Assembly: GCF_029867415.1 (NCBI RefSeq)
Contig: NC_081183.1
Location: 118,472,514-118,536,513, forward strand
DNA: 64,000 bases
Direction of reading: 5' to 3'
Origin: Vicia villosa
Taxonomy: Eukaryota; Streptophyta; Magnoliopsida; Fabales; Fabaceae
The number at the start of each line of letters is the position of its first letter. The first letter of the stretch is position 1. The translations under genes and the position numbers were made by a program. The notes under the pieces are model-generated. The model had not been told where the DNA came from, did not search any database, and saw only the letters and a list, made by a program, of their open reading frames with translations. This document shows positions 1-11,525 of the stretch, piece by piece.

Positions 1-1013
1 TGGCCTGGTTCACGGTTTTAGAAAGAAAGGATTTAAGGCTCAAAGTCTAACCTAACCCACCCATTCTTCGTGATGTTCTCCAGTCCTAAGTTCAACTTAA
101 CCTGATACGAGCGTTCATCCTTCAAGAGGAGTTTGAGATGATTGAAGAATCAATTAAGTATTTGGACATGGCAGTCACTTTACCTTTCGTTTTTTGGTGT
201 CTGATCACACGACTTTGTTCTTATAATCCTCGTTTTCCGTTTCTGCTTTTTTTTGTTTTTCCTTTTTTGTTTCCTTAACTTTTGCCTGGACAAATTCTTT
301 TGAATTTTATTTTGGAGTCCAGCGGGATGCCCTAATTTTTGCCTAAGTCACTTGTTTTCAAGTTGTTGACTTAGCGGGCTTTTCTTTCTTTCTTTTTTTG
401 ATTCACCTCTTTTTTGAACAAGTCGTGTGATCCTAAATCTCTGATTTGTTGGAGGTAATTGTGACTGCCTCATTCTTTGATTGATGAGGGGATTATCATT
501 GTGGTATTCACTTTCCTCAACTTTTTTAAAGACAACCATTGTTGTGTCCTTGGATGCACACTCCTGATGAATTTTGATTGCTCGATCAGATTAATTGAAT
601 GCTACCCTGCCCCTGGGTTAAATGTGAGGGTTTTTTTTGTATATAAAAGAAACTCCTACTTCAAGGCTCAAAGGGGTTAACGAGGGTCTATCTCCCTTAT
701 ATCTCCGGTGTTTGGGGATTTGAAACAATGCCTGTACAGAGAAACCTCACATTTAATGAAACCGGACCTCAATTAATGAACAAGCCCAAGTGTTGAGGTT
801 ATGATTAATGAAGAAGCACCTTCAAGCAAACTTGTGTAAAGATGAAAGTCTCAAAGTACAGAGAAACCTTTGTTTCAAGATTATTGATCCCATGTCAAAC
901 CATTAAATAAATGAATGTATGATGGGTTAGATGACCTAATGGAAGGTATGTACATGAATGCAAAGCCTAAGCCAGTTAGAAATTAAAGGGTAGGACAAAT
1001 TTGGGGTATGACA
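1..1013 (-). repeat. 3' LTR (cut by window edge)
   Basis: Direct copy of 3909-4921, differing at about four sites (near 236, 273, 521 and 635). It contains paired stem motifs at about 283-390 (GCCTGGAC...GTCCAGCGGG and GCCTAAGTC...GACTTAGCGGGC). Short open frames here are not conserved genes. Confidence 0.8.
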
Positions 1014-1030
1014 GCTGCCCCTATTTAATC
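1014..1030 (-). other. Polypurine tract
   Basis: On the minus strand this reads GATTAAATAGGGGCAGC and directly precedes the LTR start TGTCATACCCC. The same arrangement recurs at 57123-57138 in the Ogre further right. Confidence 0.7.
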
Positions 1031-1393
1031 GTCTTAAACCTGAAGGTGAGATTGGCGTTAGCCTTTCGAACATTCGAGGTAGAAGAAGATTAAATATCAA
1101 AGTACCAGAAATTTGTCCTAAAGAGAAGATGGTGTAAATGATATCCTTATTTTTTGTTTTGATATCTGCTGGGGAAAGAGAAATTTATTTTTGTTTTTCT
1201 GGTGGAAGAATATACAGTGAATAGTTGTGGTTGAATGGAGATAGTTTGTAACGTAGCCAAGGTGCCAATACAAGGTTCTCGATGGAAATGATTGTTGTAT
1301 GAAACTGTGGTTGGAAAATACGGGTTTGATGGAATGATAGAATCTGCTGACTCAGAAATTGAAACTAAGGGTAAATGACTCGAAACTAGGGTA

Positions 1394-1716
1394 AGGTCAA
1401 CGGACCTACGACCCACAAGAATTGAAAAAGATGAAAATAAGTTCAACGGACCTACGATCCACAAGAAATGAAAAAGGTGAGGATAAGGTCCACGGACCTA
1501 CGATCCACAAGAAATGAAAAAGATGAGGATAAGGTCAACGGACCTACGATCCACAAGAAATGAAAAAGATGGGGATAAGGTCAACGGACCTACGATCCAC
1601 AAGAAATGAAAAAGATGAGGATAAGGTCAACGAACCTACGATCCACAAGAAATGAAAAAGATGAGGATAAGGTCAACGGACCTACGATCCACAAGAAATG
1701 AAAGAAGGGATAAACA
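1394..1716. repeat. 46-bp tandem repeat, about 7 copies
   Basis: A unit of about 46 bp built on GGTCAACGGACCTACGATCC recurs at about 1394, 1441, 1487, 1533, 1579, 1625 and 1671. It lies between the PPT and the remaining internal region, where Fabeae Ogre elements are known to carry hypervariable tandem repeats. Confidence 0.85.
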
Positions 1717-2125
1717 TCAACACTGGGGTTGGAGGACATCAACGCTGAGGTTGTGAAAGGAAAGGCGTCGACACTGAGGTCGAGGACATCAACACTGAGG
1801 TTGGGACGAGAAAAGATAAACATCAACACTGAGGTTGGGACGAGAAAAGATAAACATCAACACTGAGGTTGTGAAAGGAAAGGCGTCGACACTGAGGTCG
1901 AGGACGTCAACACTGAGGTTGTGACGAGAAAAGATAAACATCAACACTGAGGTTGTGAATGACGATTGGCATCGACGCGGAGGTCGGTGAAGGAGTGATA
2001 GGCATCAACACAGAGGTTGGACAAGGAAAGGATAAGCGTTAACACTGAGGTTGAAAAAGGGAAGGTATCGACACTGAGGTCGAAGGAAGAAAGAATTAAT
2101 ATCAACACTGAGGTTGGAAATTAGT
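1717..2125. repeat. CATCAACACTGAGGTTG minisatellite
   Basis: Many variant copies of CATCAACACTGAGGTTG and GTCGACACTGAGGTCG, in units of roughly 30-45 bp. It is a second tandem family next to the 46-bp array and has the same style as the 155-bp array at 57541-58690. Confidence 0.8.
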
Positions 2126-2220
2126 CTTGAAATGGTTTGCCAGGACGGAAGGCAAAGGATACACAACACAGGGGTTGGATCTAAAAGTTTTCCCGTACGA
2201 GGGAAGAGATCACGGAGACT

Positions 2221-2710
2221 AGTCACGACTAGACTCGATCAAAAGACATAATCACGAAGATGTTGATGCTGGCGAAGCATAAGAATTACATTAATCCCTC
2301 AGGCCAAAGGCGGGGTATAACTCATCAAGAGTGGCAATCGTTCGAATTACCACACACCAAGTATGGTTATTCAAACGATTGAAAAATGAGATGGGTTGAA
2401 TGCCCACCCTCATTCGCACTCTAATTTGCACGCAACATACGGGAAATAACCATGACAAGACTAGAGACGACTAGACTCGACAAGAAGGCGATAGAAACCA
2501 CTGGGGATTACGGGAATATCGATGCTTACGAAGCATAAGAATTACATTAATCCCTCAGGCCAAAGGCGGGGTGTAACTCTTCAAGAGCGGCAATCGTTCG
2601 AATTGCCACACACCAAGTATGGTTATTCAAACGGTTGAAAAATGAGATGGGTTGAATGCCCACCCTCATTCACGCTCTAATCTGCACGCAGCACACGGGA
2701 AATAACCTCG
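2221..2710. repeat. Duplication of about 257 bp
   Basis: The stretch with GAAGCATAAGAATTACATTA near 2273 recurs near 2530, followed by near-identical text (the ATGGTTATTCAAACG and GAATGCCCACCCTCATT segments). This is a two-copy tandem duplication within the element. Confidence 0.8.
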
Positions 2711-3901
2711 GAGACAACGATTCTGACGAAGAAAGACAGGAGAGAGAAGATAAGATTTCTTTTGGGGATTGAGAATACCAGGTATTGGCACCATGGTTTG
2801 AGGATATTTGTGTTATAGTAACAGATATCAATCGAGGTTTGTGGGGACAACTTTTTCTGTGGGGATGTATCATTGGCTTGATTGAATGTTGATTTGTATT
2901 ATCTGGCTTATGCATTGTATGCATGTTTGAATTTTTCAATGGCTTAATGATCCGCCTTGACGAATATGCTACACTTTTGAGGATGCAATGCTATATGCAA
3001 TGGATTCTATATGCAAAAGTGCCAAATAAAGGCGTTAGTGAGATAGAGAAGCATGATCATTGGGGTCCGTTGCTTGTCGTCTTGAGATGCCAATATGAAT
3101 CGGTGTTGGAAACCCTACAGTACCAAAAATTATTGGCAACTGCCTTGAGGGTTGGAATGTAGCTTTGTTGGGGAGGAAGTGACTTCATTTGACTTTCTCT
3201 ACACCTTGAATTGTTTGGGGATGGTGAGCTTGAGGAGATTCCCTCGATTCACCATGTTGAGGATGAGAAATTCAGACAAGGACACCAAGTTGGGGGAGTG
3301 GAACAAACTCCCATGAGAAATAAACTCATGTGCTTGGGGAGAGACCGAATTCCAGGAGAAGTAAACTCCTATGATTAGGGAGAGGACAATAAAACTCAGA
3401 AGATTGTGCCTCAAGCTTCGTGACTTATGAAGGAACTTGCCCCAAAGGATCCTTGGAGAGATTTGTCGAATCTCGACGTAACTGCCCCAGATTGGTCGAA
3501 CTCAAGAGAGGTTCCTCGACTTGATTGCCCCAGATTGATGGAACCTTGAATGGATGCCTCAGTTGGCAGAGTCTTCACACAACTTGCCCTTTGGAGTAAT
3601 TAGCCTTTGAAGTGAATGGCTCATGGAATCGATCAACTTTTTCTGCAGTTGTTCATTGTTTGATCTTCCTTGATGTCAAATGTTTATTCACAAGTAAAAG
3701 ATATTTGTTTTGAAGATGATAATCCTGATGCAATGCTTATGCTAGCTTCGAGATCAAAGTTATTAAAACAAAGTTGTGACATTCAGTGTTTGAATTATTT
3801 GTCACATCGATATCAACATGAATGGTAAGCAACATCTAGGAGTCAGTTTTACACAATTTGCTTTTGAAATAAACCCTGCTTCAATTAGGTCTTTTAAGGG
3901 T
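2711..3901. other. Non-coding internal region of the element
   Basis: No retroviral motif, zinc knuckle, RT or integrase signature was found in any frame. The text has repeated short phrases such as AACTCCCATGA / AACTCCTATGA and GCCCCAGATTG, typical of decayed Ogre 3' UTR. Confidence 0.5.
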
Positions 3902-4921
3902 TGTAACGTGGCCTGGTTCACGGTTTTAGAAAGAAAGGATTTAAGGCTCAAAGTCTAACCTAACCCACCCATTCTTCGTGATGTTCTCCAGTCCTAAGTT
4001 CAACTTAACCTGATACGAGCGTTCATCCTTCAAGAGGAGTTTGAGATGATTGAAGAATCAATTAAGTATTTGGACATGGCAGTCACTTTACCTTTCGTTT
4101 TTTGGTGTCTGATCACACGACTTTGTTCTTATAATCCTCGTTTTTCGTTTCTGCTTTTTTTTGTTTTTCCTTTTTTGTTTCCCTAACTTTTGCCTGGACA
4201 AATTCTTTTGAATTTTATTTTGGAGTCCAGCGGGATGCCCTAATTTTTGCCTAAGTCACTTGTTTTCAAGTTGTTGACTTAGCGGGCTTTTCTTTCTTTC
4301 TTTTTTTGATTCACCTCTTTTTTGAACAAGTCGTGTGATCCTAAATCTCTGATTTGTTGGAGGTAATTGTGACTGCCTCATTCTTTGATTGATGAGGGGA
4401 TTATCATTGTGGTATTCACTTTCCTCAACCTTTTTAAAGACAACCATTGTTGTGTCCTTGGATGCACACTCCTGATGAATTTTGATTGCTCGATCAGATT
4501 AATTGAATGCTACCCTGCCCCTGGGTTAAATGTGAGGGTTTTTTTTGTATAAAAAAGAAACTCCTACTTCAAGGCTCAAAGGGGTTAACGAGGGTCTATC
4601 TCCCTTATATCTCCGGTGTTTGGGGATTTGAAACAATGCCTGTACAGAGAAACCTCACATTTAATGAAACCGGACCTCAATTAATGAACAAGCCCAAGTG
4701 TTGAGGTTATGATTAATGAAGAAGCACCTTCAAGCAAACTTGTGTAAAGATGAAAGTCTCAAAGTACAGAGAAACCTTTGTTTCAAGATTATTGATCCCA
4801 TGTCAAACCATTAAATAAATGAATGTATGATGGGTTAGATGACCTAATGGAAGGTATGTACATGAATGCAAAGCCTAAGCCAGTTAGAAATTAAAGGGTA
4901 GGACAAATTTGGGGTATGACA
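3902..4921 (-). repeat. 5' LTR
   Basis: Second LTR copy. On the minus strand it starts TGTCATACCCC, and it may end ...TTACA at 3902 (+ strand TGTAACG), giving about 1020 bp. The 3902 boundary is inferred from the TG/CA rule only, because the other copy is cut by the window. The 5 bp to its right are GAGGA. Confidence 0.65.
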
Positions 4922-6879
4922 GAGGAAATCATCAATTTCATTAATATTTATTCGTTTTTAGATAGATCATTGAATCATCTTTTCAACGCTTCGAATCAGA
5001 CGCAGATTGGAGTTACGATTCTCAAGTTATGACTTAAATAAGAAGCTGGTTTTCTAGTGTAGCATGCTACGCATGCTTAGCGCGATCTGGACGGTTTGGA
5101 AAGTGAATAAATAGGGAAAAAAACATTTTTAGGGTATTTTTTGGGGTTTTCTTGTTCCTAATCAATCACCAACCATTTTTGGGTACAAAATGCTTGAAAA
5201 CAACCAAAGAGCTTGCATACGGATGATTTGAGGTGGATTGATCATCGATCGACGCTGGAAACCAGTGAGATTTTCGGTTTATTTCTCTTCCTATTTGTGT
5301 CTTATCTATTTTTTGGGTTTTTTATATGTATTTACTTTGAACTCATGTATATTTGTCTCCCATGGCATTATATTTAATCTGCTTTACAAATCTCTGTCGA
5401 TTGTTATCTTAGATTTTTGCTCTGTGGTTGGGGTTTGGGTTGCTATAGACATATAGTCCTCGAATCTTTATTTAGGATGATTATCTATTAGCGTTTGGAA
5501 TCTAGAGATAGATTTGTAGCTGAAAATCACTTTTTATCGAAGCTTAATGCTTCTGTGTTCAAGTTTCACGTGAGAGATCGGCGATGCAAGAATACAGTTG
5601 TTCTCGTAATTTGGGTTAGATATAATCTAAGTTGTGATATGTCTCGTAGGTGTTGAAGAGATGGACACTGATGTTAGAGAGACGTGATGACATTGATGAT
5701 TATTGTATCTTGGGTATAATTGATGATAGGTTTAAGTTTGTGAGGAGTGAGTAAATTTGCATGCTTGATGAGTAATTTCTTTCCAAAGAATGGATTTATT
5801 TTTCCTGTTCATATATTTTTACTTTTAATCCATTTTACCTAAGCTCGAAAATATAGAAACCGTTGAATGACATTCTAACGACCATTCTCTATGGACACGA
5901 TAAATTTTCGGAATAATATTTCAAACATTTTTTCTTTCCGCTTTACCACTCCAACAATAGAATGTTATGCAAGTGTCATAAGTTAATCATCTTGTAGCCC
6001 ACTCAATGGGTTCAATCAAAAGAACCCTTATGTTGAAATTTTCTCACTTGATGAAATTCAGTTTGTGAAATCCTAGCCGTGTTTTCTCTCTCTTTCAGAA
6101 TCTTCATTTGTATCAGCTAGAGTTGAGATTGAAGGCACTATATTCGTGAGGACTGAGTAAGGACATTTTTGTTCAACGCTCGTTATTGTTTTTCTGATTT
6201 TGGGTCTAAAGAGTCAACCTATCTATCAGTCATCATGATCATTCGTAAGGATCGACTTAATTAATTTTTTTTGTTTTTGTTGCATTTTATATCGCAATTT
6301 CCTTTCAATAATATTATAGCCTCTTACAAAACCATGTATTGAATAACTACTTTTTTTGTACTTTCTGCCTTAATTCTATTAAAACATATAATGAATTAAA
6401 TAATAAGAAGAAATTAAATATTGACATCTTGTTTTGTACAATTTGGATGTTTGTTATTGACAATACTTCGGAATCGAAAGTTTGTACGGTGAAGCGGCGA
6501 TACTTCGATCATCAATAAGAGATACAAATATGATTGATAAATTTGTATATAGTATAAATCATTTTTGTGTGACGTCAATATATTAGATATATGTTTTTGT
6601 TTATTCCATTGAATTAGTGTAATGATTTTCATTCATTCGAATGATCAATATTCATTTTACTTCGGAATCTGTCATTTGTATGGTGATGTAATGGCATTTC
6701 GATCTATCATATTGAACAATCAATCATTATGTTTTTGTTGATATGAATATGTTGTAATAGGATTTAGTACAATTCAAGAGTCGTGCTAACATGAGTTTTA
6801 CGATTAGGGTTTGTGCTAACATGTAGTGTGATTAATCACCAAAATTTAGTTTAATTCTTTTAATTAACAAAATTTAACA
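4922..6879. other. Intergenic, possible old Gypsy LTR remnant
   Basis: No gene recognised. Text at 4975-5160 resembles the transcribed leader of legume Gypsy LTRs: a pair of palindromes TAGCATGCTA (5060-5069) and GCATGC (5071-5076), then an AT-rich stretch. The 72-codon frame at 5238-5456 has no recognisable motif. Assignment to an LTR is weak. Confidence 0.3.
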
Positions 6880-6919
6880 ACAACAACAATAATAATAATA
6901 ATAATAATTATAAAAGTGC

Positions 6920-6965
<46 letters not shown>
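6880..6965. repeat. (AAT)n / (ATT)n inverted microsatellites
   Basis: A CAA/AAT run at about 6880-6909 is followed, after about 17 bp, by a long ATT run to about 6965. The two runs are complementary and could fold into one long hairpin. Confidence 0.85.
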
Positions 6966-6967
<2 letters not shown>

Positions 6968-7639
6968 TATCTTGTGGTTAGCAATTATGACATTAGTTTT
7001 CTTTTATTTTATTTTGGAAATTTTAAATACGACTTGTGTGACATGAATTTCTCTGTTCTCTCTATACGTAACTTTGTTTGTTATCCCATTCTCTTAAATA
7101 TAAAATGAGTACTCTTTTATGTAATGTAATGAATAAAGATAAGAAAAAAATCCAAGGAGAAGAACCGAGGAGATCTGACTTGGAATAGCATAGATCGTTC
7201 GTAAGTTTGGTTTAAGTTCTCACTTTGGTTTTGAGGAACCATTGCGTTAGAGGCCATGACTATATCAATATGTTATATATATGTTGATGCATATGAAATA
7301 AGATTTTTATGATAAAATTAATTACAAACTCTCTCAAAATAAATATTAAGTTTAATCTCATTAATATTTAGCACTCATCAAAACTAATATTGAATAATAT
7401 AGTTTTCACCCACCGTGATGTGCATGTTTTATATTAGTAAAAGGGGATGAAATAAATGTAACATCCAATTGGTAAATATTCGAGTCTAACGTAACTAAAC
7501 TAATTATAATAGGATTATATACAATTAGAAGAAAGAGTTGGGAACAATCCATATGAAGAATTAGAATAAGGATTTATTCACCAAACTGATAATATTCGAG
7601 AATTGTATATTAAATACAGTGAGAAGGAGTTGCTACCTA

Positions 7640-8640
7640 AATAACTTAGTTTTGTGTAACCAGTCTAGAAAGACATGATGATTGCTATCAAACATGAGAA
7701 AAAGTTGTGTATCTTAGAGACACCTATTATTGAATAGGAGCCTCCAAGTTCTGCTGCCCACGATGAAAGATATGCTTATAAGAAGCATGTTGATGACGCC
7801 TTGGAAAATGCATGCCTCATGCTGGCTACCATGAACTTTTAATTGGAAAAGCAAAATGAGAACATTGAAACATTTGATTTTATCGAACACCTAAAGATGC
7901 TCTATCAAGAGCAGGCTAAGTATGAGAGGTTTGAAGTTTCCAAATCCCTTTGTAAAGGCAAGCTAGTCGAAGGAGCTGCAGTAGTTCCCATGTACTCAAC
8001 ATGATTGGGTATATTGATAACCTTGAAAGGTTCTGTTTTCCCCTTGGGAAAGAGCATGTAACTGATTGGATCTTGTAATCATTTCCGAATAGCCTCGGAT
8101 TGATATGAATGATATGGATAAAACTCTACCAGAGCTGCTATGCATGTTGAGAAATATTTAGTAGAATTTGATATAAAAAAGGAAGACCATTCTAATGGAT
8201 AATATTGGAAAGAAGCCGGACAAAAGACAAGAAGGGTAGTAAAAGGAAAGGCAAAGAAGTTGTCAAACCCAAACCTACAGCTCGTGCTTTGAAGCTTAGT
8301 AGAGGTACAGCTAAATAGGGCACTTACTTCTGCTATGGTAAGACCGAACATAAAATTAAAAAATTTCCAAAGCACCTAAAAGATGAAAATAATGGAGCAA
8401 AGACTTCAATTTCAGGTATTTTTATTATAGAAATCAATTTGTATAATTATGTATCATAGGAATTGGATACTAGATGTGGTTTTAACATTTTCTCTAATGC
8501 TCAAGGCTAAGAAGCAGTAAAGTATTGGAAAAGGTGAAGTTGATCTATGAGTCAACAATGGAGATAATATTGTTTCTTTAGTCGTAGAAACTTATGCATT
8601 AATTATACCTAAAGGTTTAATCATTACAACATTTATGACT
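7640..8640 (+). pseudogene. Ty1/Copia gag-protease relic
   Basis: The conceptual translation gives the Copia gag signatures DERYAYKKHVDDALENACL, then ENIETFDFIEHLKMLYQEQ (about 7855-7920) and YERFEVSKSLCKGKL. A degraded zinc knuckle follows (GTYFCYGKTEHKIKKFPKH near 8320-8375). Near 8465-8620 comes a protease-start region (LDTRCG, then GEVDL and NNGDNIVSLVVETY). Several stops and frameshifts break it. RT, RNase H and LTRs are absent, so it is an old 5' fragment of a Copia polyprotein. The family is secure from the gag motifs; the lineage is not resolved. Confidence 0.8.
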
Positions 8641-8918
8641 TTAAGCAACAGATGAATAGGCAACAACATATAAAGCTTATAAATCATAGCTTTGAGGAGT
8701 GTGTATTCACTTTAAGAGCGTAGTGTATTCACTTTAAGATACCTTTTTTTACTTTTATGTTTTTGTTAAAGAGCATAGTGTGTTCTCTTTAAGATACGCT
8801 TTAAGAAGCATTGGGGCAAATTGTCCTGGCGTATTCACTTTATACTATGGTTTTGAACTTTGGTGTTTTCTTTTTTAGAGACCACGAGTATAAAGCGCAA
8901 CCTAAATTTAAAGACTAA

Positions 8919-9293
8919 GGGTGTGTTTGTTTCAAGGTTTAAAATTATATTTCTTGAAATATGGCTATGGGATTGCAAGATTTCCATGTTTGATTCAAGG
9001 TTTAAAAAATTATTCCAATGCATTTTTTGTTCATAGGAATCTTATTTGCGCATGAATTTTTTATTTTTATTCCAATATTTAAAAGGTGGAAATATAATAT
9101 TCTCATAGGAATAAGTCCATCCAACTCTAACTTCACACTATCATTCATATTTACTATTTTTTAATTTCAAATTAAAAAAAACTTATAGTTATTCCTAGGA
9201 ATCTAAATTTCCACCAAACACATAGGTGGGAACAATTCTCCCAAGAATAATAATCCTAGGAATATAATTTTAAACCATGAAACAAACACACCC
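8919..9293. mobile_element. MITE with TAA target duplication (Harbinger/Tourist-like)
   Basis: The termini are inverted repeats: GGGTGTGTTTGTTTCAAGG... at 8919, and at the right end the reverse complement GGGTGTGTTTGTTTCATGG. They match for about 33 bp with one mismatch. TAA flanks both ends (8916-8918 and 9294-9296), the 3-bp duplication expected of PIF/Harbinger-type elements. It is 375 bp long and non-coding. Superfamily is inferred from TSD length and sequence. Confidence 0.85.
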
Positions 9294-9296
9294 TAA

Positions 9297-9829
9297 AGTT
9301 TTGAAGTTTTTTGCTTTTAAATATGAATGATTGATGTACAAAAATGAATCAGCAAGGATCGATCTCGCAATATCAAAACTTTTTAAATTTGATTAAGAAA
9401 TCTACAACTAAGCCAATTTACGTCTGATTGGGAATATTTCATGTTGTTGACTATTTATATATAACTTTTGTATTTTAATATATAAAATTATTAAAAGTGT
9501 ATTGCCATAATTTAAATTAAATGAGATATTTTTTTTTTAAAAAGAGAAATTAGAAACTTTGTCTAAATTTTTATATCTTTTTAAGACACGTGATTTTTAC
9601 TATAGGTAACAAAAAATAAAAATACAAACTGATCAAAATAAAAATAACATTTAAAAAGAAAAAAAAGGTAAATTCTTTGGTACGAATTAATTTTAGTTGA
9701 ATATCGGTACCTTTATTGTATACATATTTAAAATTTTAAATTAATTTAGATTTGAATGCCCTTTTGGTTCTTCTACTTTGACTTCTTTTTTTAATGTTTT
9801 AGTCCTCCTTTTGTTTCGGCACCGAGTAC
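9297..9829. other. AT-rich intergenic sequence
   Basis: No coding motif seen. The last 100 bp resemble ends of legume non-autonomous DNA elements (TTTTAGTCCTCC), but no partner terminus was found. Confidence 0.4.
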
Positions 9830-10828
9830 ACCCTCACTTTGAAGCAGTTTGGGGACCTGATAGGATTCCAGACTTCACTTACTGCCATTCCTGAGCTTCC
9901 GTTAGGATATTTCATGACCAGTGACATAGACAGGTTCTGGAGAGCTATTACCAATGGAGGTAGTCTTGACTCGTTTGAGCAGCTGTCTAGGAAGATCCAT
10001 AATCCAGCATTCAGGTATTTTGAGATGATTTTGTGCCACAGCTTCTTTGGGAGGAGCTATTGTGATCACCCCGTGACTGCAGAGGAGACCTTATTTTTGT
10101 ACTGCACTAGTCAGTTGCGTCCCATCGCGAGTGGAGCTCTCTTGATAGAGAGTCTCGATATGGCTTTATCGTCCGTTGAGGGATACTTGCACGCTGGTGG
10201 GAACGTGACGCTGATTGCATCTGCTTTGGGTTTGGATAATCAGTTATTCCAGTTGACCCCATATTGTGGAAGTACACGTATTCACATTGATTTTTGTTTA
10301 GACCGAGGACTTATGCGCCGAGCTTCTTTCCACCCATATCAGTACAGGCTCCTTATTGACGATCAGGTTGTCTACTATTTCACTTTGCCTGATCCACAGA
10401 TGACCTGCATCTCCAACCGGGCAAACTGGAATTACACTCTAGAGGGTTGGGGCGAGACATCTGTAGGCATCACTGATTTTCCAGAGCCAGACTATTCACC
10501 AGAGTCAGAGGACCCGATTATTGAGGATCTAGTTACAGAGGATCCAGTACTTGAGTACACACCTGGGCCTGAGGCTGAGCACACTACCATTTACACTAGT
10601 AATTTTTCCTTACAAGAACCAGATATGCGAGCACAAATGGCAGCGATGCGAGCGGAGATGGCTACACTCCGACAGGAGGTGACTGACCTTACTTTACAGA
10701 TTGAGTTAGATGGTGCCACATATGCTAGTGAGATCGACGACTTAACACATGAGGTTGCTGAGCTCAGACGACAGCTGGCCATATTGCGAGGCCCTGAGCA
10801 TCCTGCCCAGCCTCCTCCTGGTTGGTGA
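9830..10828 (+). CDS. Athila-type extra 3' ORF, N-terminally truncated (fragment A)
   Basis: Open for about 330 codons to a TGA, with no internal stop. It begins inside the conserved domain at FGTEYTLTLKQFGDLIGFQ and has no credible ATG there, so it is the C-terminal part of a longer protein. The signature SRKIHNPAFRYFEMILCHS aligns with the protein at 11526-12987 (HIHNPAIRVFRFLLACTIF) and with the broken ORF at 25319-26581. An acidic, proline-rich linker follows (about residues 220-260), then heptad-like MRAQMAAMRAEMATLRQEV, a likely coiled coil, and a proline-rich tail. This family lies between integrase and 3' LTR in Athila elements and its function is unknown. There is no membrane segment or signal peptide, so a classical envelope is unlikely. 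Its own LTR and upstream pol are absent. Confidence 0.75.
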   Translation, partial: TLTLKQFGDLIGFQTSLTAIPELPLGYFMTSDIDRFWRAITNGGSLDSFEQLSRKIHNPAFRYFEMILCHSFFGRSYCDHPVTAEETLFLYCTSQLRPIASGALLIESLDMALSSVEGYLHAGGNVTLIASALGLDNQLFQLTPYCGSTRIHIDFCLDRGLMRRASFHPYQYRLLIDDQVVYYFTLPDPQMTCISNRANWNYTLEGWGETSVGITDFPEPDYSPESEDPIIEDLVTEDPVLEYTPGPEAEHTTIYTSNFSLQEPDMRAQMAAMRAEMATLRQEVTDLTLQIELDGATYASEIDDLTHEVAELRRQLAILRGPEHPAQPPPGW

Positions 10829-11109
10829 TTTAGATCCGTGCTGATCACGAGATCTCCTATTATAGTATATTACTATGTTGTTCATTTCCCTTTCAGACTT
10901 ATTTTCCTGTTTATTTTTATTTCAGCTGCACATCGTACTCTCTTACATATTGTGCTCTCTATATATATTTCGTTTTGTTATTTTATATTTTCTTTTCTAA
11001 CTTTGTTTATTTAATATTTTCTCTTAACTTGTTTTTATTTTTTTCAAATAAAAAGAAAAACATAATATATATGTATATTATATACATATATGTTTTATAA
11101 AAAAATATA

Positions 11110-11525
11110 TATTTTACATGAAAACACTAGGTGCACCCCAAGTATCAAGTAGTGACAAGAACCCTGAAGCCCATTGCCCAAGGCCCAAAATCGGCCCATC
11201 TAGATTTTGCATTGACCACGCCCGCGGTGGGAGTAGCCGCGCCCGCGGTGACGCAACGACCACCCAACGGCTAGCTGCTCGGAAATCCCCCCATTTATCA
11301 CCTTTTTCAACTTTCAACCACATCTTCCATTCTTAACCCCCCATAACTCCCATTACCATCCATAACTCACCTACTACATTATTCCCACCATTAATACTCA
11401 TCAACCACCACTTTCTTCCACTCTCTATAAATATCTTCACCATTCCACTTTCTTTTTCACACTTTCACTACTTCTGCCTCTCAAATTATTTTCTTTCTTT
11501 CTATTCATCAAACAAGACGATTATT
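11110..11525 (+). promoter_or_regulatory. Putative internal promoter/leader of the 3' ORF
   Basis: A GC-rich palindrome couplet lies here: CCACGCCCGCGG at 11216-11227 and CCGCGCCCGCGG at 11237-11248, 21 bp apart. Downstream is TATAAATA (11426-11433), then a pyrimidine/A-rich leader to the ATG at 11526. The LTR of the same element has the same order: couplet at 14391-14424, then TATAAATA at 14495-14502. The couplet and the TATA are seen directly; promoter activity is inferred. Confidence 0.5.

Larger units (their letters stand above)
1..4921 (-). mobile_element. Non-autonomous Ogre/Tat-like LTR retrotransposon
   Basis: Bases 1-1013 recur at 3909-4921 with equal length and only four substitutions seen by eye, so these are paired LTRs of a young insertion. 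Both copies end on the + strand in GGGGTATGACA. On the minus strand this is the Ogre-type LTR start TGTCATACCCC, and the purine-rich complement of 1014-1030 precedes it as the PPT. That fixes minus-strand orientation: the 5' LTR is at the right and the 3' LTR runs off the left edge. The 2.9 kb between them has no gag or pol, only tandem repeats like those in Ogre 3' UTRs. The element is therefore non-autonomous or internally deleted, and would need proteins supplied in trans. No PBS was recognised, and the target duplication cannot be checked because the left end is missing. Confidence 0.75.

Noticed and set aside
5238..5456. 72-codon frame rich in Phe/Tyr/Leu that looks like a membrane peptide
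   Set aside because: AT-rich composition alone gives such frames. There is no conserved motif or neighbouring gene.
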